Assembly: GCA_033060915.1 (NCBI GenBank)
Contig: CM065378.1
Coordinates: forward strand, 56,186,501-56,250,500
DNA length: 64,000 nt
Direction: 5' to 3'
From: Euryodendron excelsum
Taxonomy: Eukaryota > Streptophyta > Magnoliopsida > Ericales > Pentaphylacaceae
Made by a program: the position numbers and the translations under genes. The notes beneath the pieces were generated by a model. The model saw only the letters and a program-made list of their open reading frames with translations, did not search any database and was not told the DNA's origin. How positions within the stretch are numbered: position 1 is the stretch's first letter; each line of letters opens with the position of its first letter. Shown here piece after piece: positions 12,277 to 24,392 of this stretch.

Positions 12277-13267
12277 TCCGTGCTACGTAGCATTGCTCTT
12301 GTGAATATTGGGCGGAAGTTTTAATTAAAGAAGTATAAAATGTTTATTTGTTGAACTGAACCAAATTGATTATTTTTGGTTTGTGTCTGCATTGTCATTA
12401 ATTCGGTATAGATTAAGATTAATTCAGTTCTAGGCTAGCTAGTAATCCAATCCGATCCAACTCATGTGGACCCTATACGTCCCAAAAGGGTTGTATTTAT
12501 TATAAAATTAAAGATGCAACTTCATGCGATATTTTTACCTTTCATCTCTGGAGCAACTTTTTTTTTTATTCGGATAGAAAAATTGTCTTGTTTGTTTAAG
12601 ACATTCGATTTTTGCATATTCTTGACCTAATTTTTTTTTTTTTTTTTTATAGAAAACACATCCATGTCGAGTCAATATATCATCTTATGTTAAATTCAAC
12701 TTAGATCCTCAGACTTTTCTACCGGATAGAAATCACACAAGAAAAGTTCAGGGCCCAATTGCGAAGTAGCTTCTATGTTTTTACCTCTCTATACTCCCTC
12801 TCATAAGAATGAATATAGCAGCCTCAGTCTTGTAGTATGGTTGTAGTTGCTTCCTCTTGCTATTTGAGTCATTGTTTCATGCATGCAAAAATGTGTCAGA
12901 AATAAAAACCAAAAAGATAAAGAAAAGGTTTGTTGCGATGGATCCTCCGTAAGGAGAGAGGCAATGATACTTTCTATCATACAACTTTCAATCTATTTTA
13001 TGGTAACTCACCAATCCCATTGATAGCTTGTCAAACATTGACCAAATGAGTTACCGGCTACTTCCCCAAAAATAGTACCATTGGGAAATTACTTGGGGAA
13101 GAAAAAAAAAAGGATTTGAAAAATAAAAATAAGAACAACATTCTAACTATGTAATGATAAAGATACATCAAACAACAAAAAGAAACGGAATTTTTTTTAC
13201 TTCAACCTTAATGACAAACCAATACAGGGAATACTTTTCTTACTTCGAATCTTCTTGTAGTTAAACA
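12277..13267. other. Intergenic region downstream of the ankyrin gene
   Basis: Contains hAT-like 'ttggtttg'/'ccaatccgatcc' fragments at about 12340-12480 and a T17 tract near 12631-12648. The part next to 13267 should hold the 3' UTR and poly(A) signals of the minus-strand gene. I cannot fix the cleavage site. Confidence 0.35.
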
Positions 13268-16200
13268 TCACACAGTGGCATGAGTTGTTGCAGTGAGCTG
13301 AACTTGAGCATCTTGGTTGCTATTGACATGGTTCGCTGCAGCTGTATTTGAAGATCTTCTAAATGGCCATAATTGGTGTCCCCAGCTCGTCATCCAAGTG
13401 GGCAATATCAAGTGAATCGTGTGTGCAAGAAGAACGATGGTCATCACAAGACACCACACTGGAACTGCGACATACATTGTGTGACTGAGTTGTTCCCTGT
13501 TCTTTTTTGGAGTGACCACAACAATAGAAAATGCATAAGTAAATGCCATGGACGTAATTGTCAACCACAATGTCACCAGCAAAATCTGCATCATAATCTG
13601 GTGATTGTAGGGCAACCTACTCATCAGCAATGATATTACGCTTAGAGATGCAACAAAACCTATTGTGTTGGAGCGGAGGTAATATTTGTATGAATCCGGA
13701 TAAGTATAAGCAATTATAGCTTCCCCTGCTCTGTGAGGATTTGACACAGGATTACCGTGGGAATCTACGGGTGAATTGTCTTGCCAAACACCACCTGGAG
13801 GATTCAACCCAGCTTGAAAAGCCATTGCCGCGATAAGTGATGCCACTACCATTAACGCATCCCGATCATTAATATGCTGGTCAACTTGATTAGGATTATT
13901 TTGTGGGGTATGCTGGTCAACTTGATTAGGATTATTTTGTGGGGTATCCCCTTCTGTGGACAATGGTGTAGTTTGATCACGTGTAGTGGCTATGGGCATT
14001 TGCGAATTACTTCCTTGAGCGGGCAATGGTGGGGACTGATCATGTGAAGTAAAAGACATACCACTGGGCATTGAGTTTCTATTTCCAGTACGAGTGATGG
14101 GAGTATCCTCAGCTTTTAAGGCTCCAGCTCTCCGAAAGGACTTTTCAATGTCCGAATCCTTCACGTCTCTCTGATTTCGTGCCAATATGTCTAATGCTGT
14201 GAACCCTTTTGCATTCACAGCATTTACATCTACTCTTGTGCTTGAAAGCAGATATTCTATGGTCTGCATAGAGTTTTGTTACCACGGTTAGTATAAAAAA
14301 AAAAAATGAAAAAAATAGGTATTTGGACTAGAAAGATAAATTCTTGGTTCAACTAACTGGAGCTAAAATATGACCCGACATTATAGTAACATGAAGTAAT
14401 ATTTCCGCAAATTATTCGAGTAAATTAATTTTTTTTTTTTGGTAGATGGCTCGCATATCCAAATTTGTAGGCATATTTGCTCATACTATATACCATTTCC
14501 CAATAATGATATCTAAATATTGTTAGCAAAATACTGTAGATTATGCACATGTTTCACATAACAGAATATTAAAAAGACCAATTATACATTCAAGTCATGC
14601 TACAAAATTTAAACAGAATGTAAAGAAAAGAAAAATCTGCAAGTGAGAATCATGAGGTATGGAAATTGTGAATCTCACACTTTTCAACACTTTGTGCAAC
14701 TAGTCAAACTATGCTTAACAGATGCAAATATTGACATTTGCCTTTTAAAAAGCTGAGGTAATTAATGAAGAACAGTGCAAAACAACAATATGATAATACA
14801 AAAACAATAATTCTCTTAAATAAAAGTGAATCCTATGACTACCAAAAAAAAAAATATATATATATATATATATGGTCTTTCCTTCCGTTTACAAGACGTG
14901 TTGCTACAAGTAAACATACCCTGATGTTTATTAAGAAAAAGGCATTAGAAAATCGACAATTGATTTATGAGAATTGGCTATGGTATAGGTGTTGATATTT
15001 ATGAACAGTTTGTTTATGTTTTTTTATTCAAAATGTTCATAACTATTAAGAAATTATTTTACTATTTCGCTAAAATATTGTAAAAGTGATTTTTAGATCT
15101 TTGAAATGTTGTATACAACATTTGATTAATAAACAAGATAACATGTAACTAAATAACATTCAATAAACAGGGTGCTCTTGTCGTGGAATCATCAATAAAT
15201 ATGCACATACCTCACAAGTATGTTTGTACGTGAATATGTTATTGTGTTAGTGCGTGTAGGTGTTCTTATGATTTTGCCATTGTCATCAAAATCAAATTGG
15301 ACTGGTTGGTTGAACTGAGAATTAGACCCTAAATCCGTCAATTTTTATTATTTTATAAAAAATGTAATTGAACCATTTTAAATGACCAAAAAAATAAATT
15401 GGACTATTTCTAAGGAAATGGTCAACCATTCAAAGTGATTTTTATGACCTTTAGCCTTAGATTTAAAACCCCATATGACCCAGGTATTTTTAGTTATTTT
15501 TGACCTTTTTGCTCCACGTGTGTTCTAGACCTACTTAGATAATTTCTCATACCAGAAAAGAAAGCAACATAAACAAATTATGATGTTAGCAAATGCTGTG
15601 TTCTAATTGGTTAGGCTTTCTGATCTTTATTTCTGCCTTTGAAAAGCTTTAAGCATGACTGGTTCCAATTTTTATAAACTGTGTTCTCTCCCAAGGCAAT
15701 GACCCAAACCCAAAAAAAAAAAAAAAAAAAAAAGGCATATAGAAATTTTTTTTTTTGTAGAGCGCCCATTTTCCAGGAACATAAAAAAATATTTTTTTGT
15801 CTCCAATTTCATATAGTCAGATCCAAAAGAAATGCAGAAAATGAACACAATTCTATATTCTTTTTCCCAATATTAATAAATGGGATTCAAAAAATGTGGC
15901 AAGTGCAGAAGGCGCACCAGTAAAAACCAAGCCAAAGATGTTAGTTCTATTGTGTTGGTGGGTGTGAGTGTCTCTTTATGTGTGTGTGGGAGTAGTGGGA
16001 ATATACTTTTACTGTAGGAGTTACAAAGTACAACTAGAACAGTCTTACATCTAGAAAGAAAAGAGGTAGTTTCTGATATTTTTCAACTTAACCTTTGATA
16101 GTTTTACATATTTTATATTTTTTATGCTTGTCATTAGTTCTTTATGAAATTAAATATAATTTTAGTCATTGATTATTTTTCTAATCTTTTATTTAAATAT

Positions 16201-17089
16201 ATTTATTATCCATTAATTATATGCCTAGTTTAACTATGGTTAAACTAATAAACAGTTGAACAAATGCCTTAACTAGTTGAATCACCGGTTAGGTCCTAAT
16301 AATTATGACATCAGATGGTAAACTGGTACCCAACTACGGGTACAAAGCAAGGTTGGTTTTTTACCACGATGCTAAAAGGAATTTAGTTTAAAATGCTGGA
16401 TTTTGCCTTAGCCAATATTGAAGCTCAATACCTTTAGGACTTAAAGGTCTTGATTTTGTGCAATTAATGTCACCTACAAACCAAAGGAGAAAAAACAAAA
16501 ATAAGGAGACTATCTAATCATGGGCAATGTTCTTTAGTTGTCAATCCCATGTCCGGTGGCATATCGGTATAGGTGGGTTTCAATGTACGGTTTCTATTTT
16601 ATCACTATAAATATTATATATACTTATTTACATGCAGAGGCTGGCCGATGCTTGGCCGAGCAGCGTCGGCCGTCTCTACTAAAATTTGAGAAAAAAAAAA
16701 ATTTAACCCGACTTAATTAAAAATAGATTTTACCCGATTATATCGAATACTCATTTCAAGTATAAAGTCATCAAATTAATAGCTTTAAATCTCAATTTTT
16801 TAAGGCCTCTAAGTTTTATTACCTTACTTGTTATGGTTAAAATTCTGAATAATTTTTACATATTTTTTAAAATAAAAACCTTAATCTAAATAAAAAAAGA
16901 CTCATAAGAAAATAAAAAAAGGCCTACATCAAATAAAAAAAAATCCCATAACAAAAAAAAATCCTAAATTAACTACTATAATTACACAAACTTTTATCAA
17001 TACAAAAAATATTAAAAGTCTAATCTATAAAACTCTCTCCCTCTATTGTTTATCTATTTAGAAATTTAAATTCTCATAACACACATACA

Positions 17090-17159
<70 letters not shown>

Positions 17160-17867
17160 AAGACAAATGTTTCAAACTAAAAAATAAATTAGTAAATCTT
17201 ATAAATAATGTCATCAAACGGATTTTTGATGTATTTTTATATTTTTATGTAGATTGATATTTGTTTGGTTTTCTTTTAAACAAAGGGTAATTTTTTTTAT
17301 TATTTGTGATTCTACAAATACCTGTTACGGTAAAACTAAAAAATAAATTATGTACTTTGTTGGTTGAAATACCAATTTTATATTATGTTAGTCAAATCAT
17401 TTGGTGAATAGTTCACAAAAAAAACTAATTTTTATTGAATGATTAAATTCATTGTGATTCAATAAATATTCCTTTAAAAAGAGAAAAAAATAAATTAATT
17501 AATAATTTTTTATCTAAAAAAATCAAATTTTACTAGCATTAAAAATGTAAAAAAACATTATTTAAAATTTTCTCATTAGGAGTATTTTTTGCCTACACTA
17601 AAAAAAATTATGAAGTCTACCACTGTATACATGCGATCAAAAATATATATTTACCAATAAAACATACATCATATTAAAAAACAAAAAAGTCTAGACCTTT
17701 AAAATAATTGAAAATTAAATTTAAAAAATATGATAAAATTAGAGAGAAGTCCAGAAAAATCAATCAGAAGCCGGAAATTACAACAGTGAGATACGAATAT
17801 GAGAGAGTAGTTTCCCGTTTGTGTAAACCAATACGAAGAGAGAGAAAACTCGAGAGAGGTAAGTTTG

Positions 17868-17904
<37 letters not shown>

Positions 17905-19027
17905 TGTGTGACAGCACTTAAGCCAATGAAGAGAGACTGCGAGAAATGAATGGACGTGTTTCTGACTAGTAATAACTATGCCAGCATTTTAACTTCTACA
18001 GAGAAACTTAGAAGTCATTTTATTTACAAAAGTACCCTATGAATATACTGTCAGAATTCTCCAGAATGGACAAAAATCCGGTGAAACACCGGAAAATGCC
18101 AGAACAGAAGTCGGGAGGACGCTGAATTCATTGTATACCGTTTTACAGCCGGACTGGTATGTTTCAGAACTAAACGATATTAACAACCATACTTCATATA
18201 TCAATCCAATTAACTTCAATAAAATGTCCAAAAAAAAATTAACTAAAAAACTAAAAATATTAACATACCTGGATTTGTCTATCCAATACGGCTAAATGTA
18301 ATATGGTGTTGCCGCCGCTATCTTTTACATTGATAAACTCCTGATCCATCTCACGCAGTAGCAGCTCCAGAGTGTTTAATTGATTATATTTAACACATAG
18401 GTGTAAAATGGATTCATCCCCGTCTACCATGACTCGAGCCGCGTGGGGGCTAGTTCGAACCAACACTTCCAATATTTTGACCTTGCCTTTCATGGCTGCA
18501 ATATGCAGAGGATTTCTGCCATCTCGATCACGAGATAGGCACATATCAGGAATCAATGTTTTCATAATCTCAACATGTCCTTCAGCTGATATCAAGTGAG
18601 GGGACGACTGATGTTCTGAATCTAAAATTTCAGCCGTATCAGGGACGACTCGAACGAATTCTTCGAAGACCTGGTTGTTGCCTTTCACAACTGCGATATG
18701 GAAAGGGTTTCTACCATCTCGATTACGAGCTAAACACATATCAGGGCTGGCCTTTATCAATTCTTTCACAATTTCAACGTGCCCTTTAGTTGTTGCCAAG
18801 TGAAGGGCGGATCGATGCTCCGAATCTAAAACTTCAGCAAGCTCTGGTTTGCGTTGTAAAAGTACTTTCACAAACTCTGTTTGCCCGTATAACGATGCTA
18901 CATGTAGAGGACTCCGATTGAAACAACCCACCACAATTTTATCAAGAATCAGCCCATCTTGCTTAATCAGCATATTCAATGATTCTACACTCCCTTTAAT
19001 TGCTGCTTCACATAGTGCTTGCTCCAT
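13268..19027 (-). CDS. Ankyrin-repeat/PGG-domain membrane protein (BDA1-like)
   Basis: Two exons on the minus strand, 19027-18269 and 14263-13268, joined in phase 0 with GT-AG borders (CAG|GTATGT donor, ATGCAG|ACC acceptor), give 584 residues. Exon 1 (residues 1-253) is a run of ankyrin repeats with SALHLA, NPLHIA and SILHL signatures. The junction falls inside a conserved repeat (NTILHLAVLDRQIQ then TIEYLL...VNAVNAKGFTALDIL), which strongly supports the splice. A polar linker (~285-385) is followed by the PGG domain: LNPPGGVWQD at ~406-414 and hydrophobic segments at about 389-404, 451-468, 476-501 and 517-540. Proteins of this family (BDA1, ACD6 and relatives) are membrane-anchored and act in immune or stress signalling; the function here is inferred. 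No stop or frameshift interrupts the model, and length is usual. Oddities are an internal duplication of residues 67-134 and a 4-kb intron. Confidence 0.9.
13874..13945 (-). repeat. 36-bp tandem repeat in the linker of the ankyrin protein
   Basis: Two consecutive copies encode TPQNNPNQVDQH twice (residues ~360-383), just before the first membrane segment. The unit is a multiple of three, so the reading frame is kept. Copy number probably varies between alleles. Confidence 0.85.
17092..17154. repeat. (CT)31 microsatellite
   Basis: An uninterrupted CT dinucleotide run in the large intron. Confidence 0.95.
17871..17902. repeat. (GA)16 microsatellite
   Basis: A pure GA run followed by GTGTGTGT, in the same intron and in the opposite purine/pyrimidine sense to the CT run 0.7 kb away. 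Confidence 0.95.
18431..18829 (-). repeat. Internal duplication of an ankyrin-repeat pair
   Basis: Residues 67-134 (from LDSEHRSALHL) and 135-199 (from LDSEHQSSPHL) are two copies of the same ~68-residue block, in tandem. Copy two lacks three residues (KELIKASPDMC against KTLIPDMC) and has drifted at the repeat core (SALHLATT against SSPHLISA). Confidence 0.8.
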
Positions 19028-19109
19028 CCTCTTCCCTCCCTCCCTCCCTCTATCTTGTACGTAGGCACAAACAGATAAATTGCTTTGGTGACTTGAAATT
19101 CCAAGTCAA

Positions 19110-19120
19110 TTTTTATATTT
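19110..19120 (-). promoter_or_regulatory. Candidate TATA box of the ankyrin gene
   Basis: Read on the minus strand the sequence is AAATATAAAA, about 90 bp upstream of the ATG at 19027. A GAGGGAGGGAGGGAGGGAAG purine tract lies between it and the start codon, as is common in plant 5' UTRs. Transcription would start near 19080. Confidence 0.5.
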
Positions 19121-20338
19121 TCTGGGAGAGGAAAGAAATGGTATGAACAGCTATAGGCAAAAGTAAACCACTAGATGAGAAAAGGATGGTCTGAGGAAGA
19201 CATCTTTTGTTCTAAATCTCGCCCCATATTAAATCCATCCAAATAAAATAACTCTTATAAATTGTAAAAACAGTAAAAGCATACAACTTTGTTAATGTCC
19301 TTCCAGCTCTGGAAAAGTACCTTTATTTTATTTTCTCGAACAGAACAATCGTGTCTTTTTACACCTCTTCGATGTATTCAATGTCCAGTAGTGTGGTTAG
19401 AGAGGGAAAGAGAGCCTTGTCCCACTTCTCTGTATTATGAAATTAATTTGAAACTCTTCTCTCTCCAATCAAGATCACTTTCTCTCTTCCCAGTTATATT
19501 ATATTATAACTTTTTATTTTTCACACAACACTTTGATAATTTGAATTAACGGTTGAGATTGTGTAAGCTTTTGATAAGAGGGAGAGATAGATATCAGATA
19601 AATATCTACATTATACAGAGACGTTAAGAGATACACAATCTTTTGCACATTGCACACGTATTTTAAAAAGTAGGTTTTCTCTGCAAGACAGCAACAGTCC
19701 TGTTTTTTTCCCCTATTCTTGTATCCTGTGCATTGTCTACAGAATAAAGAGGCGTCAAGAGAGATGTCCTCGGACGGGAAATAGGGCGGAAAAGGTGAGA
19801 TTAAAAATTGATCTGGACCATTGAATTGTGATCCAAATAAATATCAATCGTTGGATCAAGTCTCTGCGACATTTTAAAAATTCCGTCCTATTTTGTAAGA
19901 TAGATAGCCAGTCGTATAAAAACGAGGGGCCTTTGGGACATACCCAACCCAAGTGGATTCGCTTTCCAAAGAACATGAACGGAGTTATTCGATGCCTGGT
20001 CAGTGTACGTACTCATATGATACAATAAGAGGCATATTTTTGAATTTACTGTTATAAATATTATATTTATAAAAATAAGTATTTACTTACCAAATATTTG
20101 CTTATGAAATTCAACATTACCTATATTAAGTATTATTGAATACTAAACTATTTTGACATGACACTTGTTATTTAACCTAATAACATGTATAAAAATATTT
20201 AAAGAACATTAATTGTCCATCTATTGCAAAAACAGATTTGAAAATTTTGTTCTATTATTCATCCACCATTTACATTTAGTCAGTCCTGACTCTTGAGCTA
20301 ACAAAATGATTCCTCCAATAATGCTTTGTGACTAATAT
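19121..20338. other. Upstream intergenic region of the ankyrin gene
   Basis: No coding sequence recognised. The first few hundred bases should contain the gene's promoter. Short pyrimidine-rich runs (for example 'ctcttctctctcc' near 19457) are present. Around 19780-19935 is a 'ggaccattgaattgtgatcc' region of a type often repeated in plant intergenic DNA, unassigned here. Confidence 0.35.
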
Positions 20339-20720
20339 GAAAAAATTACTCAGTGCTCATGTAACACGTCAAATACTCCACCCAGTGGATGAAGTACTCA
20401 CCCCCGATCTGAGAGAAGAAGAACGCCCATGAGCATTGAAAAATTTCTCCCTATACTGCATGGGAGGGTGAAAATAAACTTTTTATTAATTGGTTAGCTG
20501 AGGACTGCCCATGCGACACTCCTATCAGGTTGTAAAAAAATTATTCAATACTATTAGAGCACAACATTATTTAACGTTATTCTTACTCTATCAATTACAT
20601 AATGATAAAATTTTTTCTTTAAGTGGGATCAAATATTTCACCTAACAGATGAAAAACCTATCTCATGTAAGTAGAGAAATAAGACTAATTAGCACTTTAA
20701 AAGCACTGAATAATTTTTTC
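20339..20720. mobile_element. MITE-like element with 19-bp terminal inverted repeats
   Basis: The left end GAAAAAATTACTCAGTGCT (20339-20357) is matched by the inverted right end at 20702-20720, whose reverse complement differs at one base. Length is 382 bp and there is no coding capacity. A third, partial copy of the terminal motif lies inside at about 20536. I found no convincing target-site duplication, so the superfamily is open. Confidence 0.65.
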
Positions 20721-20737
20721 AAGTTATAGTTAAGCAT

Positions 20738-20921
20738 GTCTATCTTAATTATCAATCACCATTATGAGCGACTTGATACGGGAAGAATGAGTGCAGTCTG
20801 GTTTAGAGCATTGTCAATCATCATCACATTGTCCTTTAGGTGGGGTTTAGAGCATCACTTTGCAACCGTCTATCTTAATTATCAATCACCATTACGAGAG
20901 AGTGACTTGATATGGGAAAGA
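20738..20921. repeat. Imperfect direct repeat pair, ~131 bp apart
   Basis: GTCTATCTTAATTATCAATC followed by ACCATTA(T/C)GAG...GACTTGATA(C/T)GGGA occurs at about 20738-20787 and again at 20869-20921. It looks like a local tandem duplication directly after the MITE. Confidence 0.7.
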
Positions 20922-21586
20922 TGTATATCAATTGATGGTTGTTGTCAAAATTTATCTATGAAAGAAATTTAGTAAGGAAAAAGATTTTTCAATATTTTTT
21001 ATTAATATGATTTTTATAAATAATAATTACATATAAACCAAAAAGTTTTAAAAAAATAAAAAAAACAATGATATGTCACAATTTAATGTCCCTTGTGTAA
21101 AACTACATTACGGTACACCACAATTAAACTTGTTTTTTTTTTTTTTTTTTTATAAATAACGTTCTCAGTCTTGCACCATCACCTGCATGTGCACCCTAAT
21201 TGCAAATTGGTTTCTTACATTATAACCAAGCAATTGCCATTACATATCATGGCAATTTTCACCGTAATATTCCACTAGCTAACGTGGTTGCCGACGTGGC
21301 AAGCCATTTCAGTTGACTAGGATATCTTTTTTAATGGGAAGCTTTGATTCTTGAAGTATAGCAAAAAATAAAATAAAATAAAATAAGAAAAGATATTCTT
21401 TCTGCAATCTTCTAGGTTCGCTCTTCTTTGTTTCTCACCCTGAATAATTTTTTCTGTCGAAGACATTGACACACGGTATACCGCAACCTCCAAATCGAAA
21501 GAACCTGCAATGAAACCCAAAACTAACACACAGTATATACATAAATATATATATATATATATATATTATAACCCTTTCTCTGGTTT

Positions 21587-21636
<50 letters not shown>

Positions 21637-23120
21637 TATAAACCTTTATCTGGTTGATCTCCTCTATCTTTTGTTTTTTAATTTATCAATTGATTAGCAT
21701 TGAGCAACTACCTACAGAGTGAGAACAACACGATCACAATTCAAACACTAATTGTTCATAGATTGAGGTCATGAAAATAAAGAAATCCTATGTATTCTTC
21801 ATGGAAGGGAAATAGATGTCCACAGATTGAAGTCAAAGAAATCCTATATAATCTCCATAGAAGGGAAGGAGATTAGAGATGATTCAATTTTATTTTTCTG
21901 CATTCTCTCTCTCTCTGCCCTTCTATACTTGTCTCTTTCCTAGTCTTCCATACTTTCAGTGAAAATTAAGATTTATTTTCAAGTGAAAATTATAGATAGA
22001 TGTGGCCGATAGAATCTGTCACGTAATAGGGCCATATCAGCCGATTGAATAAATCGGTGATTTTATCCTGTATAAATAGCATTTTTCTATTCTTTTAGGT
22101 ACATGGACTGACCAAAGTCCTAAAAGGAGTAGTCCAACCCACTATCACAATGGACGTTGTAATGACATTAGGGTCTCACATGACTTTGATATATATGTAA
22201 ATGTATACCCAACCTATCCATATAATATATTAGGATGGATCAATGGACCCAAATTGTAATGTCAAATAAAAAGATGTAGATCCCTCAAATATAGAGTTTT
22301 TCAATATTATGAATTTATGATTAATACGTCAGATTTAAGAGAAGAATGAGTGCAGTACTGAGCAAAGTAGAATGCGTTGGAGCTTGAGATTTTGATTTGG
22401 ATTTTTGGTATTGCAATAAAGTTTTCTGGTTGAAATTACTATGACAAATCTGGTCCAAGACCAGTGACTGCTCCAAACATTTTTGCCAATAGGATTGTGC
22501 AAATAATAAAAAAATTAATATTTAAATCATAAATAAAAAGAAGGTTTCAACATACTCATACCATTATTTTTTTAAAAAACGTACAAATATTTGTTCTTTT
22601 AAAATGCCATTGTTGAGTTTCATGAGTTAGTCATTCATTTTAATTACACAATATATAATTTATGAATTTCATTGTTGAAAATATTCTTTCTATTATCACA
22701 ATCATTTAGCCGGAATACTCGACCTTATATTATAAATATGATATCTTTTGATGTTATTATTATTTTTTGATAACATTTAGTTCATATTTCAAGAACGTCA
22801 ACATGTATCTAAATTTTGAAAAACCACCGGATAAATATTACCTAATTCATCTCGTTTACAATTTTAGAAATTAGTGTATAGAATAAATTATCATTTTATT
22901 ATAATATAATGAATTGTATTGCTTTTTACAGAGCATATCATGTGTGGAGTCGACAAGTATAACTAATATTGCAAAATAATAAACATTAAAACTTAAATTT
23001 ATGTTTCACAAGCTGAATGGGGCAATTGTCCCCTCACTCTCACGATAATTCACTCTTGAAGAGATTTCATTGCCTCTTAACTCGTGAGTTCTTGTTTTTC
23101 TTATTAATTCTTGGTGATTA
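20922..23120. other. Intergenic DNA, simple repeats only
   Basis: Contains T20 near 21131-21151, (TA)n at 21544-21567 and (CT)21 at 21591-21632. The segment about 21740-21870 has two imperfect copies of 'agattga(g/a)gtca...aagaaatccta' (~65 bp apart). No gene recognised. Confidence 0.4.
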
Positions 23121-23420
23121 GGGACAGAACCAGAATAATATTAAGGGGTCATGGAAGGTCAAGAAGTAATTTTCTTATTTTGTTGAGGGGTTAAGTAAAA
23201 AAATTCTCTTGAATTTTGAAAAGTCAATGTAATTTTTTTTAAAAATTTTATTGGGGAGTTAAAATAAAAATTATTAAATTATAAAATATCATAATATATA
23301 TTTTTCAAATTTTAGGAGCTAATATACCTTCTTTTATTATAAATATTCAAAATAAATAAGGCTTCATTAGAAGTTCGTCAAAAGAGGGGCCCGTGGCCCT
23401 CCACAGTAGTTCCGTCCCCG
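23121..23420 (+). repeat. Degraded dispersed element with GGGACRGAAC termini
   Basis: The left end (agGGACAGAACCAG) and the reverse complement of the right end (cGGGGACGGAACTAC) are imperfect inverted repeats around ~280 bp of AT-rich DNA. Related stretches lie near 24680-24900 and 25535-25745 (plus) and 30440-30610 (inverted). No target duplication was found. Confidence 0.35.
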
Positions 23421-24207
23421 CTACAATAATTCTGAACAAATCACTTTCAAGCTTGCATGCTTAATGCAGAGGAGCGATTTTCCATGCTTTATACCATTAA
23501 CTGTTCAGCTTTTTGCTTTTGGCACTGTTTAAATGTGCTTCGTCTTTATATTCCAATAGTCATGATCTCTTCCAAAAGCTTCTGAAATTATGGGCTAAAA
23601 CGAGACTGTAACTCGACGCTCTGAAAGTTCCAAATATTTTCCCACTTTTAAAGAGTCATGCTTGGAAGAGGTTGTAACTCGACGCTTTTATATGAAATTA
23701 TGTAAGAGAGAGTGAGCTAGGGTTACATTTGGATTAATTACAGTTAGTGCTCAATATAACAATAGTTGATAATTACAAATTATATTTCAGATAATTACAG
23801 GTTATATTTGTGATAATTTTTTTTATTCATCAAAACTACCTCAAGTAGTGTAAAATTTCTTATCCAATTGGTGAATATATATAGATATATATATTTTACT
23901 TTTTAATTAAACTGGTGAGCTTAGCAATGTACGGTACCGTGAAAATCCTTCATGACACCGGAGAAAAATCCCTTGGCCAGGACAATATTTCCTACAAATT
24001 TATCCTTGAGATATATTCCTGCATCATGTTTGGTGGTAAGATTTTAAAGGGTCAAAAGCTAAGTTCTAAAGTCCTTGCCCAAAGAAAGCGTACAACCCTT
24101 TCTGTAAAAGTGAAACCCAACCACCGGACCACATTACAAATATCTCTGATAATTCCTTTCCATGAATTTTTTTTTTATTTTTTATTTTTGTTGTCAATAG
24201 TAAGATA
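23421..24207. other. Intergenic DNA, no gene recognised
   Basis: The repeated phrase 'gactgtaactcgacgct'/'ggttgtaactcgacgctt' occurs at about 23604 and 23669. The 139-codon plus frame at 23915-24334 crosses a MITE-like border and a poly(T) tract and shows no protein family features, so I treat it as chance. Confidence 0.35.
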
Positions 24208-24209
24208 CA

Positions 24210-24392
24210 AAGGGCCGTTTGGCTGGTTTATTTTAAATTTTTTTGCTTATAAGCAAAATAATAAAGATTTAAAAAAAAATTTACTTTTCTACTTATCTTA
24301 TCTTATTAAAAGCAAAAAAATTAAACAAATTTAATTTTTTTTGTTTATAAGCCAAAAAAGTAAAATAAAAAAGTTTGTACCAATTGAACCCT
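24210..24392. mobile_element. Putative MITE with AGGGCCGTTTGG-type ends
   Basis: The left end AGGGCCGTTTGG and the reverse complement of the right end (AGGGTTCAATTGG) form weak inverted termini. Between them lie TTTGCTTATAAGC-type internal inverted repeats. Target duplication not determined. Confidence 0.35.

Larger units (their letters stand above)
14264..18268 (-). other. 4005-bp intron of the ankyrin gene
   Basis: The intron begins GTATGTTAA (plus strand 18268 downwards) and ends ...TATGCAG at 14264. It is AT-rich and full of simple repeats: (TA)n about 14855-14873, A22 at 15712-15733, (CT)31 at 17092-17154 and (GA)16 at 17871-17902. Fragments with 'gactggttggttgaactg' near 15300 and 'ggttaaactaataaacagttgaac' near 16235 look like decayed DNA transposons. 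I see no coding sequence in it. Confidence 0.6.

Noticed and set aside
23915..24334. 139-codon plus frame as a gene
   Set aside because: It runs through a MITE-like border and poly(T)/poly(A) tracts, with no domain and no splice context.
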